Below, piece after piece: positions 48,125-61,436 of a DNA stretch of 64,000 nucleotides. The position numbers and the translations under genes are program-made. The number at the start of each line of letters is the position of its first letter. The stretch's first letter is position 1. Source of the DNA: Papio anubis (taxonomy: Eukaryota > Chordata > Mammalia > Primates > Cercopithecidae); contig NC_044989.1 of the NCBI RefSeq assembly GCF_008728515.1, positions 80,625,754 to 80,689,753 of the forward strand. The letters run 5' to 3'. The notes beneath the pieces are model-generated. The model did not search any database. It had not been told where the DNA came from and was given only the letters and a program-made list of their open reading frames with translations.

Positions 48125-48375
48125 AGAATAACTGGCGCCTCATGAGCCCTTAACTATGTTCCAGGTACTGTGCTGATTACTTTTCACACTTTATCTCTTT
48201 TAATCTTCACAGCAATCCAATGAGCTTGGTACCATTATTATTCCATATTTTCCGACATTATTGTGAAGATTTCCAATAGTTAAACATTTTCCTAGTATTT
48301 CAATTATGTGACAAATCCAGTATTCAAATCTTGACTCAACCCTGAGCCTGCACTCTTAACCATCACTGCTACACT
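48125..48375 (-). repeat. MIR, nearly full length, minus strand
   Basis: CCTTAACTATGTTCCAGGTA, TTTTAATCTTCACAGCAATC, GGTACCATTATTATTCC and GAGCCTGCACTCTTAACCAT are the reverse MIR blocks in order, immediately after an AluY. Confidence 0.82.
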
Positions 48376-49074
48376 CTTCTTCAATAATGTAGCAATTAAT
48401 AATAACAATAATAAGCAATGACCTGGAAGATTGATGTTCTTCCGTTTTTCTGACAATGAAGAAAGATGGCAGAGGGTCAGCTAATAAGTGTATATTTTGT
48501 AGAAATTTCTCATAGAGTCATGGCACTATTTCTGAAGGACATTAATATCCAAAAATATCTCATTTACTAGTATCTAGAACTCTGTCTTTGCCTGGAGGGT
48601 CTGGGATAGGTTGACTGAAATGGTAAGATCTTTTCTAGTCCTAATTCTTGGTGCTTGCACAAAGTAGAGGCTACATCTATTTATTTGTACAAACTGAAGG
48701 AACCTCACTTCTTATTTGGTTATTTTGCTGTTTTATTTTTCAGCATGAGGCTTTCAGGTAACAGTTATGACCTCACTCACATAAACGAATGGAAGAATGC
48801 AGAGACACCAAGATGCATGGATAGGTCAGAGACTGAGAAATTGTCAAGTTCTCAGAGCAGAAAAGATAAGCCAAGTGTGTAAGATAGCAAAGAGCAGAGC
48901 CAACCCCCATCACATGTTAAAATAAGCTCCATTTTATCTATTTTTTTGTGGGAATACAAAGGGTTAAGAAAGAAGTCAATCGATAATTCATAATTGAATT
49001 AAGCATTTGAGGATGTATTCTTTGAGTTGTACATTTTTTTTCCCACCAAAGAAATCATTGTAAAATATTTAGGT
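48376..49074. other. No gene recognised
   Basis: The 75-residue ORF at 48655-48882 shows no domain. Confidence 0.38.
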
Positions 49075-49165
49075 AACATTTGTTGCCTGCCAGGCCGAGT
49101 GCAAGTGCTGGGAACCAAATGTGGAAGGATAGACCTAGTCTCTGCCCTTATGGTGCTGACAGTGT
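49075..49165 (+). repeat. L2-like fragment
   Basis: The blocks AGTGCTGGGAACCAAATGTG and TCTCTGCCCTTATGGTGCTG resemble the dispersed 'tgctgggga...ctgccct' repeat. Confidence 0.45.
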
Positions 49166-50229
49166 AGCAACCCACTTAAGTACCTGGTGTCACCACAATG
49201 ACAGTCAGACTCTGCACGGTTCTAAACATTTCCAATGTTTGCATTTTGATCCTTTGTTGAATTGCTTGACTTTATGTTAATTGTTCAAAATAGGATGCAA
49301 TAGTTGCTTCCCAGTTCGTGCATAAATATGGCTCTCCTCAGATGACACATATACCTATTGAGTTAGTAGAACATTTAGATATGTACTTGCTAACTTTATT
49401 TTTTTTGTGTGCTGCAAATGTCAGTTCAAATTTTGCTGGTCAAACACCCCTTGTAATAGGCTTTGGTAATTTAGCTCCTAGGAATGGCTTGGTTACAGAA
49501 CCCCATAAAAGTTTATTGACTTCTGCTTGCTGGCTTAGGTTGTAGGTTAGAATGTACCTCAGAAATTAGCTTCATCCAGTTTAATGACTTCATTACAGAG
49601 CAGTTTGCGTGCTCTCAAGCACTGCGTAATATATTTTTTAACACCAGTTTGTAGCTATCTTGAGCTATTTCTGTGTAGTAGGAGAGGCGGGTTTCACTTG
49701 TTTAAATGGCCAAAACAAAAAATGTCACTGAAATGGGACCGTGTAGCGTCCAGGTGGTTGGGGACTGTCACTACTAATACAGTCTGAGGTAATAATTGAA
49801 TACCCAGTTGAAACACAGCTAACTCCAATGTTATAAAGAGATCACTTGTAGTAGCCATTGCTTTTCCTAAGGGCAAATAAATAGTGATTTGAAAATTATA
49901 TTTATGCTTTACATAAAACCAAAGGCAATAGATGTTGATGAATATTTATAGCCATTTATTAGTCTAAATCCAACATGAAATGGATTTGGTTTTCTCCCTA
50001 TGCCTAAATAGAGTGTTTTAGGAGGACTATTATCCCTTCTGTGATGCCCTAAGACATGTTGTTACACATTACTAATGAACCTTTCAGTTCACTGCACATA
50101 AATGTGGTGACATCCGCAAAACTGACTACCTGCTAGTCTGTTACTGTGTTGAAGTCTATTCTGTTAGTGCAATAAGAAGTTAAATTTAAGAAAGATTTTT
50201 AAATAGGATTAATAACAATTGTAAATACA
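49166..50229. other. Single-copy-looking stretch, no gene seen
   Basis: Short ORFs at 49318-49876 overlap on both strands without motifs. Confidence 0.38.
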
Positions 50230-50665
50230 TGATAATTTTAGAAAAACTAGAATAAATATATAAAGGACATTAAGTCTCACAAGATCCTACCACCTGGAAA
50301 GACCTACTGTTAACATTTTGGTGCCTGCTCATGTATATGAAGATGTCCAGATGTATCTGGAGATTCTACATCTATATAGCTGGAGTTCATAGTCCTCAAT
50401 ATTTCCACTCGTTTTATAGTAACTATACAGTAAATTTTGATAATCTTTCCATTTTTTAATATAAATTGTATTGGCTGCAGAGTGCTCAGTTCTATAGATC
50501 ATCCTCTAACCAGTACCCTATTGCTAGGAATATGGATAGTTTCCATGGTTTCATTATTGCAATAATTCTTGTGTATAAACAAATTGGTGTATATATATTT
50601 TTGTACAATTTTAAGATTTTTTCCTAATGTGAATTCTTTTGAAATGTAACTGCTGAGTAGAAGTG
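50230..50665 (-). mobile_element. Old, diverged L1M fragment, minus strand
   Basis: CCTACTGTTAACATTTTGGT, AACCAGTACCCTATTGCTAG, TGGATAGTTTCCATGG and CTTGTGTATAAACAAATTGG follow the order of an L1M 3' end, with gaps. Part of the region also holds an unrelated-looking ORF on the minus strand. Confidence 0.6.
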
Positions 50666-51470
50666 CTTCGCTGATACTGCTCCTTTCACTCCTGACTTTC
50701 TCTGAGGATTGCCCATGTGGCTGTGCTCTGCAGGATTGCTTAGTCCTATAATGTGGTCCTTCGCACCTCTCTCCCCTTTTCTCCTTGGTTCTACACATAC
50801 ACATTCCAGTGTCCTATGGCCTTGGGGCTGCTTTCTTCTTTGTGAGGGAGGCCTTTGAAAGGTTTAAACAGATCAGGGTTAGCAGTGTCTTAATTAACAA
50901 CATAAAAATATCATTGCCATCCCCGCTGTCTTTTTGGCTAGTTCCTATATTATGCCTACAAATTATCAATATGTCCTCAGCTTCCATCTCCAGAAGGTTC
51001 TTAAGAACTAAAAATCGGGGCCCTTTCAAAATTTCCAAATCCTAATAAGACTGTCTATTCTGTCAACAACAATATTGACAAAAAATAATAATAATAACAA
51101 TACCTAATGCAAATCTAATGTGCCAGAATTGAATTATATAATCTGGCCCTCAGAAATGGAATTTCTTTAGACTAATTTTAGAATACTCTTTTAACTGGGT
51201 GTATGTGATGGCATATGGGGGGTAGGGTGTGGAGTGGGGAGAGTTTGTACATAATTGCTTAATTGGGTTATTGGTCCTAGGAGGACGTCCTTACTGATTT
51301 TTATTTGTTTTCTGTTTCACTTGATGGATTGGTGGCAGATTGGGTGTGAGAACATTAAAAATCTATAAATCCACAGAATGTTATTTTGTTAAAACTATTC
51401 TGCACATGAGGAAACTGCGGACTAGAGAGGTAAAGAGACAAAATTTTGTGTGGTTAATTAATTTATCTGT
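50666..51470. other. No gene seen; a MIR-like trace near 51.4 kb
   Basis: 51375-51450 faintly resembles reverse MIR (CATGAGGAAACTGCGG). (AAT)n lies near 51078-51095. Confidence 0.38.
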
Positions 51471-51753
51471 TAGATAGCGTTTCACTCTGTTGCCCAGGCT
51501 GGAGTACAGTGACACAGTCTTGGCTCACTGAAACCTCAGCCTCCTGGGTTCAAGTAATTCTCCTGCGTCAGCTTCCCAAGTAGCTGGGATTATAGGCGTG
51601 TGCCACGACACCTGGCTAATTTTCTGTATTTTTAGTAGACATGGGGTTTCACCATGTTGGCCCAGCTGGTCTCGAACTCCTGACCTGAAGTGATCCACCC
51701 GCCTCGGCCTCCCAAAGTGCAGGGATTATAGGCGTGAGCCACTGCACCCGGCC
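51471..51753 (-). mobile_element. Alu (S age), minus strand, no poly-T
   Basis: Begins AGATAGCGTTTCACTCTGTT with no T tail and ends CACCCGGCC. Tail loss or a minor 3' truncation. Confidence 0.93.
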
Positions 51754-52814
51754 ATGTGTAGTGAATTTAAATTCAGTTCCTTAGTCACTCTGGCCACGTA
51801 ACAAGTGTTATGTTTGATAGTCACATGTTCCTAATGGCTACCATACAGGACAATAGAGATATACAACATTTTTATTATCATAGAAGGTTCTACTAGCCAA
51901 CTCTGCTTTTTAACCTCTAGTCTAACACTCAAATATTGGTTCCACTGTTCATTGAAACATTTTTTACAGCCACTGAAAGTCTTCCATAGCAACCCTGAAT
52001 ATTGTAACTTTATGTGCAGACCTTTTGAAAGTAGTGCATTATTGCATTTCAAAGCCATACTTAGGTTTATTAAAGCATATTGTAATGTCACTGTATTTAA
52101 ATTATCCTCACTGGATGCATAATTACCACTTTAAGTCTTTTAATACACACGTCCCTTAATTTTGCATTTTTCTTAAACATATCAATTTGCACTTAACCAT
52201 AAATAATAGAGTGCTTAGCTCATACATATCAATGAGAATCTCCTTCAGAAGTGAAAGATTGCTTGCTTAATACCAAGGAGTATTTTGGAGAACATCAAAT
52301 CCCTTGACAGATGCATGTTGCCACAACGATTTATTTTCTTCTGCTTGTAGCTAAAATAGCATCAGTTGCATTTTACTATTTAACGATATTGGAGGAGAAG
52401 GTTATAGCAAAATGATTTACAAATAGTAATTGCATTTTCCAGCTTACTTATTTCCATAAATGAGTCCAAAAATTTAATCTGGACTTGTATGTCAGGTCCA
52501 ACAGTATCAATATTTTTGTCTTCACCAACCACACAAGAAGGTGTTTGCCTTTGTTTCAAGTAAAAATGTACTAGAAGTTATTTCATGCCCCAAAATTCAT
52601 ATATTTCTCCATTTGATTTTGACTGCATTATTCATTGGCAAAAGAGGTAACTGTTTACAGGCTGGGATTTCAGTGGCTTCAATGCCCACCAACATCCTCC
52701 TCGTTACTAGTTGATGCCTAGAATCCCAGGCTCAGCTTAGCCTAAAATCCCTTAGCTTTTCTCCCTATCAAAATGAAAATATCTCTAGGGTAGGATACTA
52801 TTAATATTAGGAGG
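51754..52814. other. Single-copy-looking stretch, no gene seen
   Basis: AT-rich, with no ORF or repeat I can support. Confidence 0.38.
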
Positions 52815-53620
52815 TAATATTTCAACTATGACTTGAAGAATACGTGTCTGTTATACAACTAGAAACTGAGAAAGGATCGAGGTGGTGATACTGATACACA
52901 AAGATAGCAATGTGAATGGGCGCAGCAAGTATTTCTTCTTATGTGGAGCTCAAGGTTTGTATGAACAGATTGAAAATGAAGCTAAAGAGATAATCAATGG
53001 CCAGATTAGAGATTAGGAAAGATCCTGAAAGCATTTCTAATGCTTTTTGACTTTAGTTTATCAATGGGAAAGGATAGGGAAGAGGTTTTTTTTGTTTGCT
53101 TTTTGTTTTTTGTTTTGTTGTTGTTGTTGTTTTGAGCTGGAGTCTCACTCTGTCGCCCATGCTGGAGTACAGTTGTGCGATCTCGGCCCAGTGCAACCTC
53201 CGCCTCCTGGATTCAAGCAATTCTCCTGGCTCAGCCTTCTGAGCAGCTGGGATTATGGGTGCCCGCCATCACACCCAGCTAATTTTTGTATTTTTGGTAG
53301 AGACAGGGTTTCACCACGTTGGCCAGGCTGGTCTCAAACTCCTGACCTCAGAAGATCCACGTGCCTTGGCCTCCCAAAGTGCTGGAATTACAGGCATGAG
53401 ACACTCTTCTGGGCCGGGAAGAGTTCTAGGCAGAAGAGCACAATAGCTTTGTTATTTGTGAAACGTTTTTGAGCAACAATATGGAGGGTAGGTTAGAGGA
53501 GAGTGGTTCTCAAGCAGGGGACACAAGTTGGGAGGCTGTTGCTAAAACTAAGGAATTTCAAATGTCAGAACAAAGATGGTGGCAGTGGCATTGGGAATGG
53601 AAAAATGCACAGGGATTCTG
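52815..53620 (+). repeat. Possible L2-like ancient repeat interrupted by an Alu
   Basis: Segments before (TTTCAACTATGACTTGAAGA; GAAAGCATTTCTAATGC) and after (AGTGGTTCTCAAGCAGGGGA; GACACAAGTTGGGAGGCTG) the Alu line up as one dispersed old element. Name and ends uncertain. Confidence 0.4.
53085..53415 (-). mobile_element. Alu (S age), minus strand
   Basis: T-rich tail with TTG units, complete dimer. Target duplication GGGAAGAG at 53077-53084 and 53416-53423. The 141-residue ORF at 53047-53472 is an Alu translation. Confidence 0.94.
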
Positions 53621-53944
53621 GAGACATTTGAAATTTCCCCAGTCTTCCCTTCTTCACCTATTTCAATGTAAATGATCACAGTATAGTCTTGAGACCCTTC
53701 CCAAACCTGAGAGGTGACACAGACCACCCCTTGTCTGCTTACTAGACTTACATTGATTGCTGCTTCTGCATCCCTTATTGAGCCCAAACATTACCTATTA
53801 TTCTGTGTTGACATGTAACTCTGTCCTCTCTGTGCCTGATCTACTCAGCTGATATATAAGCTCCTAGAAGTCACAGACCTTGGTTACCTTTCTTTTGCAT
53901 GCTCTGTGGACACATATAACAACTGAGAAGAGAAGAGTCTGGGA

Positions 53945-54125
53945 TAGTGTTTCCCATATCTGATACATTCATTACCTGGGAACTTGGAAAAATAAAGTTT
54001 ATTTTGCCCCAACATGGAATATCTGATTAAGTAGTTCTAGAATGAGATCCAGGAATGTATGTGCTTTAACTTCACCTGATTCCGATGGCCAGTTAGACGT
54101 GTTAAACTGTCGACAGAGTTTCTGA
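53945..54125 (+). mobile_element. hAT-Charlie (MER5/MER20-like) relic
   Basis: The blocks ATTCATTACCTGGGAACTTG, AATATCTGATTAAGTAG, GAGATCCAGGAATGTATG and TTCACCTGATTCCGATGG resemble short Charlie-type elements. Diverged; name uncertain. Confidence 0.5.
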
Positions 54126-55649
54126 TTCTGACTTTTGGTCTTACCGAACTCTGTGGTCTTATTGAGGCACTAAAATTTGAGGGCCTCAATTTCCCCATTT
54201 GAGAAATTACAACATTGAAGTAGTTGGAGTCTGAGGTCACTTCTGTCATGGGATTTGCCTAGATGAGGTTGCTTTCTAGGTCATAACTAATTTCCCACCA
54301 TAAGAGTAGAGTCTGTGCTGGGAGTAGACAAGGTAATTCCCCAAATGTATTACCTTGCATCCTTATACTGATGTTCTGTGTTACTCTCCTTGGTGGGATC
54401 TTCTTGCCTAAGGGACCTCCATGTGAGGAGGCTGGGTGGGCACACAGAGAGAGCTCATGGCCAATGCCATCGCCCACAGGGAAGTGTGGTCGAGAGTCCT
54501 ATGTAGAGCACCAGATGGTGGTAGGTGGCTAAGAGAGTGTGTGGGGGCTCCCTTCAGATGCCTGTGGGCCAGCATCAGCTGTGCCCCTGCCTCTTGCCAG
54601 CTTTTCGCCTACAGGACCTCCTTAATGCCTGAGCCACACCTCAGGTGTGCTGAAAGCTTGCTGATTTGTTATACAATTTTTCTATGCCCTCTTCTTCCAT
54701 GGGGAGCTAGTAGGAATTTTCCTATGCTAGCCTGACAGCAAGCTCCTCCCTGTTTAAGCAGTATGGATAAAGAGTAATTGATGCTCAGTATTAAAAAAAA
54801 AATAAGTTTGATCTATTTTTGCCTTCTTGGCTGTACTTCATCAGAAGAAGTTACTTGTGAAGTTGTCAGTGCTGAGCTGGACTGCAAAGTATACGGAGGG
54901 AATGAGCCACTTATGCAGAATGAGAGGCCTGTGTGTGCTCAGGTCCTTACACATGCAACCGGCACAGAGCAGGCATCTTCCTAAAACTCTCTGGATGTCC
55001 TGCCTCCAGATGGGTCCCTGTCATCCCAGATTCTGCAAGTGGATCAAGTCCTAATACCTTGAGGCATCCATTGTATGTAAGGAATTAATTTCTTCTGCAT
55101 CTAGAATGGTGTTATTTTTGTAGCATCCCTTGGAGAATTGAGAAAATGTCACTTTCTATGTCATGAGGATCAAGGAAAAACCCCAGCTGAAAAACACCTG
55201 TGTTAGGCTCCCTAGTCCCCAGAAGGACACCCGCTCAAGACATCCTTCCCTGAGGGCTATATCAGGCTTTCACTCACATTCATGGACTGCTCCTTCCGAT
55301 GGCTTCCTCTCCCCGTCCCCTTCATTCTCACTTCCCCCACATCTTCCCACTGGTTCTCAGAGGATACACAGTGTATGTGGTGGTGAAGGGGGCGGGGACA
55401 CAACTTTGATAAATATGTCTATGAAGAGCATTCAGAGAATAGGATAGATATAGCATAGTGGAAAGTAATAAGAGAAATGAAAATGAAAAGTAAAGGGCTG
55501 AGAAAGAGAGAGTTGGGAATAAGACTGGCATATGCTGACAGCAAAATCTTGGACCCAGTACCTGACGCACTGCTCACCAATAGCCTAACTGGATTTTCTT
55601 CTATCCGTGCACTCCTGGGATCCGAGACTATAGTGCTAAGGCAAACATA
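54126..55649. other. Single-copy-looking stretch, no gene recognised
   Basis: ORFs at 54259-54477 (minus), 54436-54735, 54778-55054 and 55163-55570 lack domains and overlap on both strands. Confidence 0.4.
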
Positions 55650-55870
55650 CTTCCCCTGCCATCATGGAGCTTCCAGTCTAGGAGGGAAACAGATAGAATG
55701 AAATTGCCACCTGGATGCATAACTACAAATGACAATACATGCTGGGAAGGAGAAGATTCACTGCAATGAGAACATAAAAAAGGGTTCCTGGGCTGATCTG
55801 GGGACCTGGAAAAGTTTTTCCGGAGGAAAGTATATTTGAGGAGACATCTGTAGAATGAATACATGCCATC
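55650..55870 (+). repeat. L2-like fragment
   Basis: CATCATGGAGCTTCCAGTCT, ATACATGCTGGGAAGGAG and AGGAGACATCTGTAGAATGA follow an old dispersed LINE-like order. Confidence 0.5.
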
Positions 55871-57250
55871 TAAGTGACCGGAGTCAAAGGGTGAGCTGAC
55901 AATGTTCTCAGATGAGTGGACAGAGGCTGTGTTAGTGGATTTTTCAGTGAGGATGAGAGTCTAAGGGGAGTAGGAGGAAGGGCAAGACTGTTCCTATGTT
56001 TTCTTTTGTAACCAGAAGGAATTTACCAGAGGAGGCTACCTTAGTCCTAAAGATGTCTTCCTTTCTGCTTCCCAGCTACTGCCCTAGAGACGGCTTAAGA
56101 AAACTAGGTAGATATGTAACTGAGTTTACACTTGGAAGTGGCTGCAGTCTGCTCCAGTAAACGGGAAGTAGGCCAGGGGCTGTGTAGGGGCTGTAAGCCC
56201 ACAGAGTTCAGCTCCTGCTTTTCTGGAAACTTCCACCGGACTGAGAGTTGGAATGGCAGCTGCTGCTCTAAAGGTCGTGCTCATGCCAGACATGGCTGTG
56301 CTCATAGCCCTGGACCCCAGATGCAAGCACAGGCTGGCACTATTTTAAAGCAAAATTATAACCCGAGAATAGAAAGGGGGTGGGTACCGGCTGGACGGGT
56401 GTAGAATGCTATCAGACCTAAAGAGGTCTCTGCTTCCTTTTGTAGTGTTTTGAAATTTGCAAACCTGTCCTACATCTATTTTTATTTCATTTGATATCCA
56501 CAGGACATGTCTATTTTACAGGTGACAAAACCATATTACAGAGAAGTTAAATGATTTCCCAAGTTCACAGACCATATTCTTTTTAGTTTTCCGTATTGGT
56601 TTTCATTTAGGAGTAACCCTCTAATTACAGCTCACATTTTTCATTTAGAGACAAATGACAAGAAAACTGAGATCTGAAATTCTAGAAAGATAAAGCTCAG
56701 GCAACGTCCAGTCTTTCTTACATATAACTTTACTATCTCAGCTCCTATATAATGAAAATTTATATCCCCCGAGAATAATCTCAAGCTGCCTTGTAAATCA
56801 TCAAAGAAAGGTTTAATTTAGTTCAGTCCCATTAGATGTATTTATTGTACTCTGAATCATTGGCATGGGATACATATGACAACTCTGAGGAGACCACAAT
56901 ATTGCAATAAAAGGAAAAATTCATTTTTTCCAAGGTTTTTATATAAACAGGTGACCACTATATAGTCCAAGGTCAGAAACTGATAAACACACCCAGAATC
57001 AGTCAGGATGCTGGAAGTGCTGGGGGCTCCATACTCTCCTGCAACCCTTTCCTGAAAATGATGACTTTTCAAAAACCCCTCAAAAGTAGTGAAGTGCACA
57101 CAAGTGAGAAGAGACCTACGTATTTCAATGCAGTAATCGAAGAAATAGCTGTCTGCTTAAGAAAGCAAGCAAGTTTTCATGACCATAACATAAAGTCAAG
57201 GCTTAACAAATTGCATCATCTCATTTGTTGTGTTACAATTCGAATTTTTA
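55871..57250. other. Single-copy-looking stretch with one MIR fragment
   Basis: 56485-56575 resembles reverse MIR (GTCTATTTTACAGGTGACAA, AGAAGTTAAATGATTTCCCA). The ORFs at 56126-56404 on both strands lack domains. Confidence 0.42.
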
Positions 57251-57260
57251 TATTAAAAGG

Positions 57261-57630
57261 TAATATGGTTTGGCTGTGTTACCACCCAAATCTCATCTTG
57301 AATTGTAGTTCCCATAATCCCCACGTGTGGTGGGAGGGGCCTAGTGGGAGACGATTGCATCACAGAGATGGTTTCTCCCATGCTATTCTCGTGATAGTAA
57401 GTGCTCACAAGAGCTCATCGTTTTATAAGGGGCTTCCCCCTTTGCTCAGCTCTCATTCTTCTCTCTCCTGATACCTTGTGGAGAAGGATGTGCTTCCCCT
57501 TCCACCATGATTATAAGTTTCTTGAGGCCTCCCCAACCCTTCAGAACTGTGAGTCAACTAAGCCTCTTTTCTTTATAAGTTACCCAGTCTCGGGTATATC
57601 CTTATAGCAGTGTGTGAACAGACTAATACA
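57261..57630 (+). mobile_element. MST/THE1-type solo LTR (ERVL-MaLR)
   Basis: Reads TAATATGGTTTGGCTGTG through CCCACCCAAATCTCATCTTG, ACGTGTGGTGGGAGGGGC and the terminal GACTAATACA, matching the MST/THE1 LTR order over about 370 bases. Flanks AAAGG (57256-57260) and AAAGA (57631-57635) fit a 5-base duplication with one difference. ORFs at 57058-57607 overlap it and are non-coding. Confidence 0.92.
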
Positions 57631-58610
57631 AAAGAATACCTTAATTTTAATTCATCAGTGTTCTTGCAATGTAAATATTCCCGAAGAAAGTGTTAGTATT
57701 GTCCTATATCATTCAGAAAAAAAAGTGCTGTTATATGTTTCTATCAATCCCAAGCCCAGCAGATTCAACTATGAATTTTTTTTTCAATATCAGAAACATG
57801 TTTATATATAAGAACTATACAATCTGAATGCTTTAAGTGGTTCTTCTACTTAAAAGGGAAAATTCTGAGTACTATTTTCCATCAGATAATATGGCAAATA
57901 TGGGTAGTTTTCCCACTCATTTTGTTAATACTAATATATTACAATTAAAACATTTTTAAAACTAAGTAACAGTGTTATTTATGAATTATTTTGTATATTG
58001 AGTTGAAATAGAAACACCTCTAGCGTTTTCTTAAAGTGCTATGAGTGCCATTTGAGAAAAGCTGCCAGCAACCTAAGCTGCTCTGGTCAACCTAGCAGGA
58101 GTCGTCACCTAATAAACCAGGGGCTGTGAACAAGAGGCTATAATCAGCGCCATAAACCAGGAGTTGTAAAACTGACTGTGAGCAGGCCAAATCCAGGTGT
58201 GTTTATTTGGCTAATATAATTTGTATTTACACATGAAGGTGGATTCGTTCAGATGAGAAAGATGTTATCCCTTAGCCACAGGCTCCCCTATTCCATAATG
58301 ATATACTCTGCCCTATGCACTCATTTGTGCTTCCTGCTTAGCCCCTGTGGTATGGAGTTGTGATTCCTCCATTTTGCTCAGCCCAAACTGTACTAAATCC
58401 TCTAGTTTTTTAGGGATTTTTCCCCAATTTCTTTCCAATATTTTGTAACTTAAAAACAGCCTATGAAGATGGAAAAGAGAAGCCTTAGAGGTTTCTTGAT
58501 GTGCTAAAAGGCTTTCTTTGCCACTGATGTGGTGCAGAGCTTAACCATTGCTCTTACTCAGCAGGGACCTCATTGTCTTAAGTGTAATAGATTATGGTCC
58601 TACAACATTC
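57631..58610. other. AT-rich stretch, no gene seen
   Basis: Nothing recognised up to the L1 insertion. Confidence 0.4.
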
Positions 58611-58625
58611 AAAATAACTGGTTCA

Positions 58626-59626
58626 GGCAACAAAAGCCAAAATTGACAAATGGGATCTAATTAAACTACAGAGCTTCTGCACAGCAAAAGAAACTACCAT
58701 CAGAGTGAACATGCAACCTACAGAATGGGAGAAAATTTTTGCAATCCACTCATCTGACAAAGGGCTAATATCCAGAACCTATAAAGAACTCAATCAAATT
58801 TATAAGAAAAAAGCAAACAACCCCATCAAAAAGTGGGCAAAGGATGTGAACAGACACTTCTCAAAAGAAGAACAGACACATGAAAAAATGCTCATCATCA
58901 CTCACCATCAGAGAAATGCAAATCAAAACCACAATGAGGTACCATCTCACACCAGTTAGAATGACAATCATTTAAAAATCAGGAAACAACAGGTGCTGGA
59001 GAGGATGTGGAGAAATAGGAACACTTTTACACTGTTGGTGGGACTGTAAACTAGTTCAACCATTGTGGAAAACAGTGTGCCGATTCCTCAAGGATCTAGA
59101 ACTAGAAATACCATTTCACCCAACCATCCCATTACTGTGTATATACCCAAAGGATTATAAGTCATGCTGCTATGAAGACACATGCACACGTATGTTTATT
59201 GTGGCACTATTCACAATAGCAAAGACTTGGAATCAACCCAAATGTCCATCAGTGACAGGCTGAATTAAGAAAATGTGGCAGGATGAGTTTGTGTCCTTTG
59301 TGGGGACATGGATGCAGCTGGAAACCATCATTCTCAACAAACTATTGCAAGAACAGAAAACCAAACCAGCATGTTCTCACTCACAGGTGGGAATTGAACA
59401 ATAAGATCACTTGGACACAGAAAGGGGAACATCACACACCGGGGCCTATTGTGGGGAGGGAGGGAAGGGATAGCATTAGGAGATATACCTAATGTAAATG
59501 ACAAGTTAATGGGTGCAGCACACCAACATGGCACATGTATACATATGTGACAATCCTGCACGTTGTGCACATGTACCCTAGAACTTAAAGTATAATAAAA
59601 TAAAATAAAGTAAAATAAAATAAAAT
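58626..59626 (+). mobile_element. 5'-truncated young L1 (L1PA-like) with target duplication
   Basis: About 1 kb of L1 3' end, starting near GGCAACAAAAGCCAAAATTG in ORF2 and ending with the 3' UTR and an AAAAT-rich tail. The exact 15-base target duplication AAAATAACTGGTTCA lies at 58611-58625 and 59627-59641. Two internal gaps relative to a normal L1 are visible: about 20 bases near 58875 and about 40 bases near 59281. Stops and gaps leave only fragments of the ORF2 C terminus open. Confidence 0.96.
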
Positions 59627-59641
59627 AAAATAACTGGTTCA

Positions 59642-60755
59642 AATCCAAACCACAGTCTTAATTTAAGGAAGAATAATGTTTAGACACAATTCAATGCAAG
59701 TTTAGCTGATATCTTCATAGAGCCCTTTATGGTTTGTGTTCTGACTTACATGATAGCCTCTTCAAATCACTGTTTCTAACTCTGACAAAAATTGGCATAC
59801 CAGAGGTAGTACTATAATTTTTTGAGTGATATGACTTTCAACTCAGTAATGCCAGTCTTAGGTAATTCAACACTTATCAAGTAAACATGTTCGAGACTTC
59901 AGAGGAAGATTTTTAAAAAATATATAGTTTACAATAAATTGAACAAAGTTTGGAGGGGTTATTTAAAATAACAATTCATTCTACTTATTAAAATATTTAA
60001 TAATTAAATGCTAGCCACCTTGATATATCAGATGATTGTTTATTGGACTGGCAATTTGAGAGTAAGGGTGAGTGGGTAAGTGGAGGGCAAAGAAACACAA
60101 TTGGCAGTTACTGCCAAGAAAAGTTATCTTTGATCATATAAGTTCCCAAACCCCAAGAAAACACAAGATCAGGTTGATCTGCAATTTCTCAATCCCAATC
60201 CTGTAATGTGAGACATCCCTCTAGTAGGTGTGGACTATTTTGCTGTTAGTGAAATGAAAGAAAGTTTCAATGTGGTGCCAACACACAAATCTAGGAAAAA
60301 TAAGTTTATATCTAACAGCAATAAAGAGAGTCTCTCTTTGTCCCCCTTGGGTCATATAAAACTGAGAAATATATTTCTAACATATATAGTGGTGGTGATA
60401 GTGATGTTAGGTTGGGATATGTATGTGTATGTTTACAATGAGAGTGGGAAATGTCCCCAGCTGGCTGGCTAGCTCCATTAACATAATATGGTGGGTAAGA
60501 AGAAGGATCTTCCAATCACAAAATATACCACATTGACCAAGCTTCTTTATCCTCAGTCTTACTGTACTTTTTCATGAAAGTGGATATAAGAAATACTTCG
60601 GAGGGTTGCCTCTAGTGATAAATAACACAGGCATATATGGTAAACACTAAAACTATATCTGGGAGAAAATTCCATATAAGGATCGTATTAAAACAAGATA
60701 ATTTGAAATCTGAGAGGATTTCATCTGGCCAATGTTTCATATCAGACTGATCCAT
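59642..60755. other. Single-copy-looking stretch, no gene seen
   Basis: Short ORFs at 60230-60515 overlap on both strands. No named repeat. Confidence 0.4.
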
Positions 60756-60763
60756 AAGAGAGT

Positions 60764-61436
60764 ATTTATTTATTTATTTATTATTTATTATTTTTTATTA
60801 TACTTTATGTTCTAGGGTACATGTGCACAACATGCAGGTTTGTTACATATGTATACATGTGTCATGTTGGTGTGCTGCACCCATTAACTTGTCGTTTACA
60901 TTAGGTATATCTCCTAATGCTATCCCTCCCCCCTCCCCCACCCCACGACAGGCCCCGGTGTGTGATGTTCCCCGTCCTGTATCCAAGTGATCTCATTGTT
61001 CAATTCCCACCTATGAGTGAGAACATGAGGTGTTTGGTTTTCTGTTCTTGCGACAGTTTGCTGAGATGATGGTTTCCAGCTGCATCCATGTGCCTACAAA
61101 TGACACGAACTCATCCTTTTTTATGGCTTCAGAGTATTCCATGGTGTATGTGTGCCACGTTTTCTTAATCCAGTCTGTCATTGATGGACATTTGGGTTGG
61201 TTCCAAGTATTTTGGAGAGGACATGGAGAAATAGGAACACTTTTATACGTTGGTGGGACTGTAAACTAGTTCAACCATTTTGGAAGACAGTGTGGCGATT
61301 CCTCAAGGATCTAGAACTAGAAATACCATTTGACCCAGCCATCCCATTACTGGGTATATACCCAAAGGATTATAAATCATGCTGCTATAAAGACACATGC
61401 ACACGTATGTTTATTGAGGCACTATTCACAATAGCA
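60764..61436. mobile_element. L1 insertion with 5' inversion (twin priming)
   Basis: The left part (60764 to about 61206) is an L1 3' end on the minus strand with its A-rich tail at the left. The right part (about 61207-61436) is the adjacent upstream L1 segment on the plus strand. The two meet head to head and are nearly contiguous in L1 order, split right after AATAGCAAAG and before the ACTTGGAACC block. The exact 8-base target duplication AAGAGAGT lies at 60756-60763 and 61437-61444. Confidence 0.93.

Noticed and set aside
53047..53472. 141-residue ORF
   Set aside because: Alu translation, with a complete Alu and target duplication at the same place.
57058..57471. 137-residue ORF
   Set aside because: Its second half is MST/THE1 LTR sequence, and the first half shows no domain.
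59592..59641. AAAAT repeats as an independent microsatellite
   Set aside because: They are the 3' tail of the L1 at 58626-59626.
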